Source: an uncultured Pseudomonadota bacterium (lineage in GTDB: Bacteria > Pseudomonadota > Alphaproteobacteria > RF32 > CAG-239). Taken from it: a DNA stretch of 35,491 nt. The stretch covers positions 4,785 to 40,275 of the forward strand of contig CASGEB010000015.1 in NCBI GenBank assembly GCA_949300375.1. Direction: 5' to 3'. A program made the translations under genes and the position numbers. The notes beneath the pieces were generated by a model that had not been told where the DNA came from, did not search any database, and was given only the letters and a program-made list of their open reading frames with translations. Below, in pieces: positions 31,408-35,491 of the stretch (the stretch's first letter is position 1; each line of letters opens with the position of its first letter).

Positions 31408-32226
31408 TTATTCGGCGCTTTCGGCAGAAGTTTCGGCTTCAGCGGCAGCTTTTTTGGAAGTTCTTTTTTTAGCCGGTTTGGCAGCAGCTTCAACGCCGTC
31501 AACCATTTCATCTACTTTAACGCCTTGAGCGGCAATCTCGGCCTGCATACCGTCAAGAACGGCGCCGGAAACCAGATCGCAGTAGAATTGAATGGCGCGG
31601 ATGGCGTCATCGTTGCCCGGAACCGGGAAGTCAACGGCATACGGATCAGCATTGGTATCGCAAATGCCGATAACCGGGATACCGAGTTTTTTGGCTTCTT
31701 TAATAGCCAGGCTTTCTTTCGGAGTGTCGATAACAAACAACAAATCCGGCTGGCCGCCCATATTCATAATACCGCCAAGTTCCAGCTCAAGTTTTTCTTT
31801 TTCTTTTTTCAGATTGAGCATTTCCTTTTTGGTATAGCCGTCATAAGCGTTTTTCTCGTCCATATCTTTAAGTTTTGCCAGACGGGAAATTGACTTGTAA
31901 ACGGTTTTCCAGTTGGTCAGCATACCGCCGAGCCAACGATGGTTAACATAATACTGTCCGCATCTTTCAGCGTTTTCTTTAATGATGTCCTGAGCCTGTC
32001 TTTTGGTTCCGACAAACAAAACCTTACCGCCGTTTGCCGCAATATCTCTGGCAGCAGCCAGGGCAGTGTACAGCATCGGGTAGGTTTTCTGCAAATCGAT
32101 AATGTGAATATTATCTTTTTTGCCGTAGATGTACGGAGCCATTTTCGGGTTCCAGCGGCGGGCATGGTGTCCAAAATGAACGCCGGCCTCAACCATTTGA
32201 CGTAATGTAAACGTAGGAATTGTCAT
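31408..32226 (-). CDS. rpsB: 30S ribosomal protein S2
   Basis: The protein has 272 residues. '[43 protein letters not shown]' is the S2 signature, followed by '[36 protein letters not shown]' and '[14 protein letters not shown]'. An Ala/Lys-rich tail of about 30 residues follows the core, usual in alphaproteobacteria. AAGGAT lies before the ATG. A structured leader upstream suggests autoregulation of the operon. Confidence 0.97.
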   Translation of the reverse strand: MTIPTFTLRQMVEAGVHFGHHARRWNPKMAPYIYGKKDNIHIIDLQKTYPMLYTALAAARDIAANGGKVLFVGTKRQAQDIIKENAERCGQYYVNHRWLGGMLTNWKTVYKSISRLAKLKDMDEKNAYDGYTKKEMLNLKKEKEKLELELGGIMNMGGQPDLLFVIDTPKESLAIKEAKKLGIPVIGICDTNADPYAVDFPVPGNDDAIRAIQFYCDLVSGAVLDGMQAEIAAQGVKVDEMVDGVEAAAKPAKKRTSKKAAAEAETSAESAE

Positions 32227-32268
32227 TTTTTATATCCTTAAATTTTCCAGTTAAACCTCCGCAGATTT

Positions 32269-32325
32269 AAAAAACCGCCCGCAGGCGGCACCGGAGCGAA
32301 AGAACCTTTTGAGAGGTTTTCCGCC
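32269..32325 (-). promoter_or_regulatory. Candidate transcription attenuator in the rpsB leader
   Basis: On the minus strand the leader reads GGCGG (32325-32321), an internal hairpin (AACCT 32318-32314 with AGGTT 32307-32303), CCGCC (32288-32284), TGCG, GGCGG (32279-32275) and six T (32274-32269). The middle CCGCC can pair with the first GGCGG or, as a terminator hairpin, with the second. The two folds exclude each other. It lies about 45 bases upstream of the rpsB start. Confidence 0.5.
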
Positions 32326-32374
32326 ATATCTGCGTGTGAAATGAACGGTTACAATTTTTCCCGTCCGCAGTCTT

Positions 32375-32401
32375 TTTATACGCTATTTGTTTAATTTGCA
32401 A
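32375..32401 (-). promoter_or_regulatory. Candidate rpsB-tsf promoter
   Basis: On the minus strand TTGCAA (32401-32396), a 15-base spacer and TATAAA (32380-32375) lie about 150 bases upstream of rpsB and ahead of the attenuator. Confidence 0.4.
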
Positions 32402-32491
32402 GTGTTTTTTATGCAAAATTTTTTAGTTTTTACAAAGATGTTTGTATGGACGGCAGCGGCAGATTCTTGTTCACGCGGGGGAATTTTGGGC

Positions 32492-32520
32492 TTGTAAAAT
32501 CGGCTTTGATGTTGTATTTT
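32492..32520 (+). promoter_or_regulatory. Candidate parE promoter
   Basis: TTGTAA (32492-32497), a 17-base spacer and TATTTT (32515-32520) lie 31 bases before the ATG, which has AGGA upstream. Confidence 0.4.
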
Positions 32521-32551
32521 AACGCCAAATTGTTAAGGTTATGAGGAAAAA

Positions 32552-34540
32552 ATGACAGATTTGTTTGAGAGCACGGCTCCGGTTGTAAAAGAATATAACG
32601 CACAGGAAATTGAGGTTTTGGAAGGCCTGGAACCGGTTCGTTACCGTCCGGGCATGTACATCGGCGGCACTGATGATACGGCGCTGCATCATCTGGTGGC
32701 GGAAATTCTTGACAACTCGATGGATGAGGCTGTTGCCGGTTATGCCAACCATATTGACATTACGTTAAATGCCGACTATTCAATTACGATTGCCGACAAC
32801 GGCCGCGGCATTCCGGTTGACCCGCATCCGAAATATCCCAATCTGTCGGCGCTGGAAGTGATTATGACCATGCTGCATTCCGGCGGCAAGTTTGGCGGCG
32901 GGGCTTATAAGGTTTCCGGCGGCCTGCACGGCGTCGGATTGTCGGTTGTTAATGCGCTGTCCGAAAATATGATTGTGGAAATTGCCCGCGACAAAAAGCT
33001 TTATCGTCAGGTCTACAGCCGCGGAAAACCGCAAACCGCTCTTGAACTTATCGGCAATGCGCCAAACCGTCGCGGCACATCTATTACTTTTAAGCCTGAT
33101 CCGGAAATTTTCGGGGCAAATTCACAGTTGTCGCCCAACCGGGTATATCGTATGGCGCGTTCCAAGGCCTTTTTGTTCAAAGGCATTAAAATCAACTGGA
33201 AATGTGCGCCGGAAGTTTTATCGGAAGGCGATTTGACGCCGCCGGAAGCCGAATTGAACTATCCGAACGGGCTGAGCGATTTTTTGAACTATCAGCTGGG
33301 CAGCCGGACGACAATTAACCGCACAGCTTTTACCGGAGATTCCGAACTGTCAAATGACGAAGGGCGCGTTGAATGGGCAATCACCTGGCCGGAAGACGAA
33401 AACGGCTTTTGCTATTCTTACTGCAATACTGTTGTAACACCTCAGGGCGGTACGCATGAAGTCGGGTTCAAAACCGCACTTGTACGCGGGCTGAAAGAAT
33501 ACGGCGAGATGGCCAATATCAAAAAAGCCGCCAACATTACCGCCGAAGACTTTTTGAGCGATGCCTGCATTATGCTCTCGGTTTTTATCCGCGACCCGCA
33601 GTTCCAGGGGCAGACCAAAGACAAGCTGACCTCCGTTAAGGCAACCCGTTTAGTCGAGCAGGCGGTTAAAGATTCTTTTGACCACTGGCTGACCTCGGAT
33701 GTTGAAAATGCCTCGGCGCTGATTGAATATGTGATTGAGAGGGCTGAAAGCCGCCGTAAAAAGAAAGAAGAAAAACAACAGGCGCGCAAAACGCCGACCA
33801 AAAAACTGCGCTTGCCCGGCAAACTGGCTGATTGTTCTCAGGCGTCTGCCGAAGGAACGGAAATTTTTATCGTTGAGGGAGATTCCGCCGGCGGGTCTGC
33901 CAAACAAGGGCGTGATCGTTTTACTCAGGCCATTCTGCCTTTGCGGGGCAAGATTTTGAACGTTGCCAGCGCCTCATTGGACAAGATACTGCAAAATCAG
34001 GAAATCAAAGATATGTGTGAGGCTTTGGGCTGCGGCGTTAAGGAGCATTATAACGAAGACAATTTGCGTTATGAAAAAATTATTATAATGACCGATGCCG
34101 ATGTGGACGGCGCGCATATTGCTTCCCTCTTGATGACTTTCTTCTATCAGCAGATGCCCAAGTTGATTGAGAACGGGCATTTGTATATTGCTACGCCGCC
34201 GTTGTATAAAATATCGGTCGGCGGCAAAAACTTTTATGCCCTTGATGACGAGGATAAAGACCGGATTTTGAAAAAAGAAGTCAAAGGCAGCGCCAAACCG
34301 GATATCAGCCGTTTCAAAGGTTTGGGAGAAATGAGCGCCCAGCAGCTGAAAGAAACGACGATGGACAGGAAAAACCGTATGCTGCTGAAGGTTATGCTGC
34401 CGAACACCAGTACGGAAGAGGGCAAGGAAGAAGCCTTTGAAACCCGCCGCCAGGTTGAGCGCCTGATGGGCAAAAATCCGGAACTTCGTTTCCAGTTTAT
34501 CATTGAGCGGGCCAAATTTGTAGACGACTTGGATATTTAA
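32552..34540 (+). CDS. parE: DNA topoisomerase IV subunit B (ParE)
   Basis: ParE is the ATPase subunit of the enzyme that decatenates daughter chromosomes. The 662-residue protein opens with 'NAQEIEVLEGLEPVRYRPGMYIGGTD', the ParE form of this segment; GyrB would read closer to '[21 protein letters not shown]'. The GHKL ATPase has 'DNSMDEAV', 'DNGRGIPVD' and 'GGLHGVGLSVVNAL'. The Toprim domain has 'EGDSAGGSA' and 'DADVDGAH'. It lacks the insertion that makes GyrB about 800 residues in this class. It precedes a GNAT gene by 19 bases. Confidence 0.95.
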   Translation: MTDLFESTAPVVKEYNAQEIEVLEGLEPVRYRPGMYIGGTDDTALHHLVAEILDNSMDEAVAGYANHIDITLNADYSITIADNGRGIPVDPHPKYPNLSALEVIMTMLHSGGKFGGGAYKVSGGLHGVGLSVVNALSENMIVEIARDKKLYRQVYSRGKPQTALELIGNAPNRRGTSITFKPDPEIFGANSQLSPNRVYRMARSKAFLFKGIKINWKCAPEVLSEGDLTPPEAELNYPNGLSDFLNYQLGSRTTINRTAFTGDSELSNDEGRVEWAITWPEDENGFCYSYCNTVVTPQGGTHEVGFKTALVRGLKEYGEMANIKKAANITAEDFLSDACIMLSVFIRDPQFQGQTKDKLTSVKATRLVEQAVKDSFDHWLTSDVENASALIEYVIERAESRRKKKEEKQQARKTPTKKLRLPGKLADCSQASAEGTEIFIVEGDSAGGSAKQGRDRFTQAILPLRGKILNVASASLDKILQNQEIKDMCEALGCGVKEHYNEDNLRYEKIIIMTDADVDGAHIASLLMTFFYQQMPKLIENGHLYIATPPLYKISVGGKNFYALDDEDKDRILKKEVKGSAKPDISRFKGLGEMSAQQLKETTMDRKNRMLLKVMLPNTSTEEGKEEAFETRRQVERLMGKNPELRFQFIIERAKFVDDLDI

Positions 34541-34559
34541 AGAGAACAGGAGCCGGAAA

Positions 34560-35051
34560 ATGATAAGAAAGTTTCAACCGCAGGATACGGACAAGATTAT
34601 GAAAATCTGGCTTGAAAGCAGCTTGGACAGCCACGATTTTATTCCTGCGTCTTATTGGCAGAAAAATTTTGCCGCCGTGCGTGATAATTATCTCCCCGGC
34701 TCAACGACCTATGTTTGGGAAGAAAACGGCGATATAAAGGCTTTTGCCAGTTTAACGGGAGAAGACAATTTGGGAGCGCTTTTTGTCGGAGCCTCCGCCC
34801 GCGGGCGCGGAATAGGCAAAGCGCTGATGTTTGAACTGCAAAAGAACCATAACCGTCTGAGCCTTCAAGTTTATTCGCAAAACAAAAAAGCCGTTCGCTT
34901 TTATCACCGCTGCGGTTTTCAGATTCTGCGCGAAGATATTGATACGGCCACCGGCGCGCCTGAACTGCTGATGAGCTGGAACAAAGGCAATGTCGCCGGA
35001 GATCTGATTTATAATTATTCCCGCGCCGCAGGTACCGGGACAGCCGGATAA
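34560..35051 (+). CDS. GNAT-family N-acetyltransferase (YjaB-like)
   Basis: The protein has 163 residues. 'KIWLESSLDSHDFIPASYW' is typical of YjaB/YafP-type acetyltransferases. Motif A is 'ALFVGASARGRGIGKALMFEL' with R-G-x-G-K for acetyl-CoA, and 'SQNKKAVRFYHRCGF' is motif B. The substrate is unknown. The last 20 residues are Gly/Ala/Thr-rich and may be an extension past the domain. AGGAG precedes the ATG; it is likely co-transcribed with parE. Confidence 0.85.
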   Translation: MIRKFQPQDTDKIMKIWLESSLDSHDFIPASYWQKNFAAVRDNYLPGSTTYVWEENGDIKAFASLTGEDNLGALFVGASARGRGIGKALMFELQKNHNRLSLQVYSQNKKAVRFYHRCGFQILREDIDTATGAPELLMSWNKGNVAGDLIYNYSRAAGTGTAG

Positions 35052-35204
35052 AATCGCTGAGCTGGCGAAGTGCCAAGGAACCTGCTTGTGGGAATTTACA
35101 CCCGGGGATCCACATTTCAAAGCACAATCTGGTTCACATCCCCCGTCGGAGCAACGCGATCTCTGCAGCACAATATTGCCGATTGAGCGCCACCGGTCGC
35201 ACCG

Positions 35205-35309
35205 GTCATTGCCGGACTTGATCCGGCAATCCAAGTCAATCATAAGGCCTTTTTATTTATCTGGATTCTCGGGTCAAGCCGAGAATGACATAAAAATTCC
35301 GGCAATGAC
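35205..35309. repeat. Nested palindromic element of the alphaproteobacterial intergenic type
   Basis: It contains ATTGCCGGA-CTTGA-TCCGGCAAT (35208-35230) and ATTCTCGG-GTCAAG-CCGAGAAT (35265-35286), with the second half roughly an inverted copy of the first. The outer pair GTCATTGCCGG (35205-35215) and CCGGCAATGAC (35299-35309) is exact. This 'GTCATTGCCGG...CTTGA...' pattern is a familiar intergenic repeat in alphaproteobacterial genomes. Confidence 0.85.
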
Positions 35310-35362
35310 AATACCTCAAACACAATCCCTCGTCCGGCACTTTTGAATGCCCCTTGCGAATA

Positions 35363-35382
35363 GCTTAGGTTTTAAAGCAAAA
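35363..35382 (+). repeat. Second copy of the dispersed repeat arm
   Basis: It matches the arm at 4-23 in 18 of 20 positions. A short hairpin CCCTCT/AGAGGG (35393-35410) follows directly. Confidence 0.55.
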
Positions 35383-35418
35383 AGTTTAACCTCCCTCTCT
35401 TGAAAGAGGGCGCTAAGT

Positions 35419-35446
35419 AAAAACAACCGCTGCTCCGGTTGTTTTT
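35419..35446 (+). terminator. Terminator-like hairpin at the window end
   Basis: An 11-bp perfect stem AAAAACAACCG (35419-35429) with its complement (35436-35446) and a 6-base loop. The rest of 35052-35204 holds no credible gene; a GGGGAT/ATCCCC pair (35104-35109 with 35138-35143) is the only other structure seen. Confidence 0.6.
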
Positions 35447-35491
35447 ATCTGCAAGCCCTTTGTAACATCTTAGCAAGCAAGGGAAGCTTTA

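Noticed and set aside
30817..31893. 358-residue plus-strand frame
   Set aside because: It is a shadow of rpsB and tsf, with Phe/Asn/Gly-rich antisense composition.
32552..34540. Calling this gene gyrB
   Set aside because: The N-terminal signature and the 662-residue length fit alphaproteobacterial ParE better.

Overview
The window is chromosomal DNA of an alphaproteobacterium of moderate to low GC, probably an uncultured host-associated or gut lineage with a streamlined genome. Signs of this are the gene order mutM / echA / rpsT / dnaA around a replication-origin-like region, the alphaproteobacterial forms of ParE, IhfB-LapA and the small zinc-finger J-domain protein, and a palindromic intergenic element of a type common in this class. 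Lineage assignment below class level is inference.

Layout. 1-256 holds repeats and a terminator. 257-5425 carries an M20 peptidase, an SH3-like exported protein, dnaJ, an unrecognised HExxH protein paired with a TerB-like protein, and a P-loop kinase-like protein. 5530-7140 is ihfB-lapA-accD, which looks like the usual alphaproteobacterial cluster with trpF-trpB-trpA missing. 7406-12769 carries tRNA-Arg(ACG), an OmpA-like lipoprotein, a COG2509 flavoprotein, a four-gene minus-strand unit (unknown protein, 38-residue membrane peptide, GNAT, metallophosphoesterase), and tRNA-Ser(GGA) and tRNA-Arg(CCT). 12989-15161 has an outer-membrane barrel, an HD hydrolase and a small membrane protein.

15233-22712 is the replication-initiation block, all on the minus strand: mutM, a small exported protein, echA, rpsT, a 1.1-kb non-coding region, dnaA, dnaN and recF. 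The non-coding region contains six exact-period 79-bp tandem repeats. Each repeat carries a near-consensus DnaA box and a GANTC site, and an AT-rich tract and three clustered GANTC sites follow. I read it as a candidate oriC.

22752-30255 holds a probable degenerate UbiB pseudokinase, a J-domain protein, a charged unknown, a PAS sensor without a kinase, tsaB, a TPR-like membrane protein and a membrane protein with a degenerate nuclease-like domain. 30373-32226 is rpsB-tsf behind an attenuator-like leader. 32552-35051 is parE and a GNAT acetyltransferase. The last 440 bp are repeats and hairpins.

Most genes are housekeeping. The unusual content lies in the origin-like array, the decayed proteins at syntenic positions (UbiB, PAS kinase, EEP nuclease, MutM finger), the rpsB leader, and the HExxH/TerB pair.
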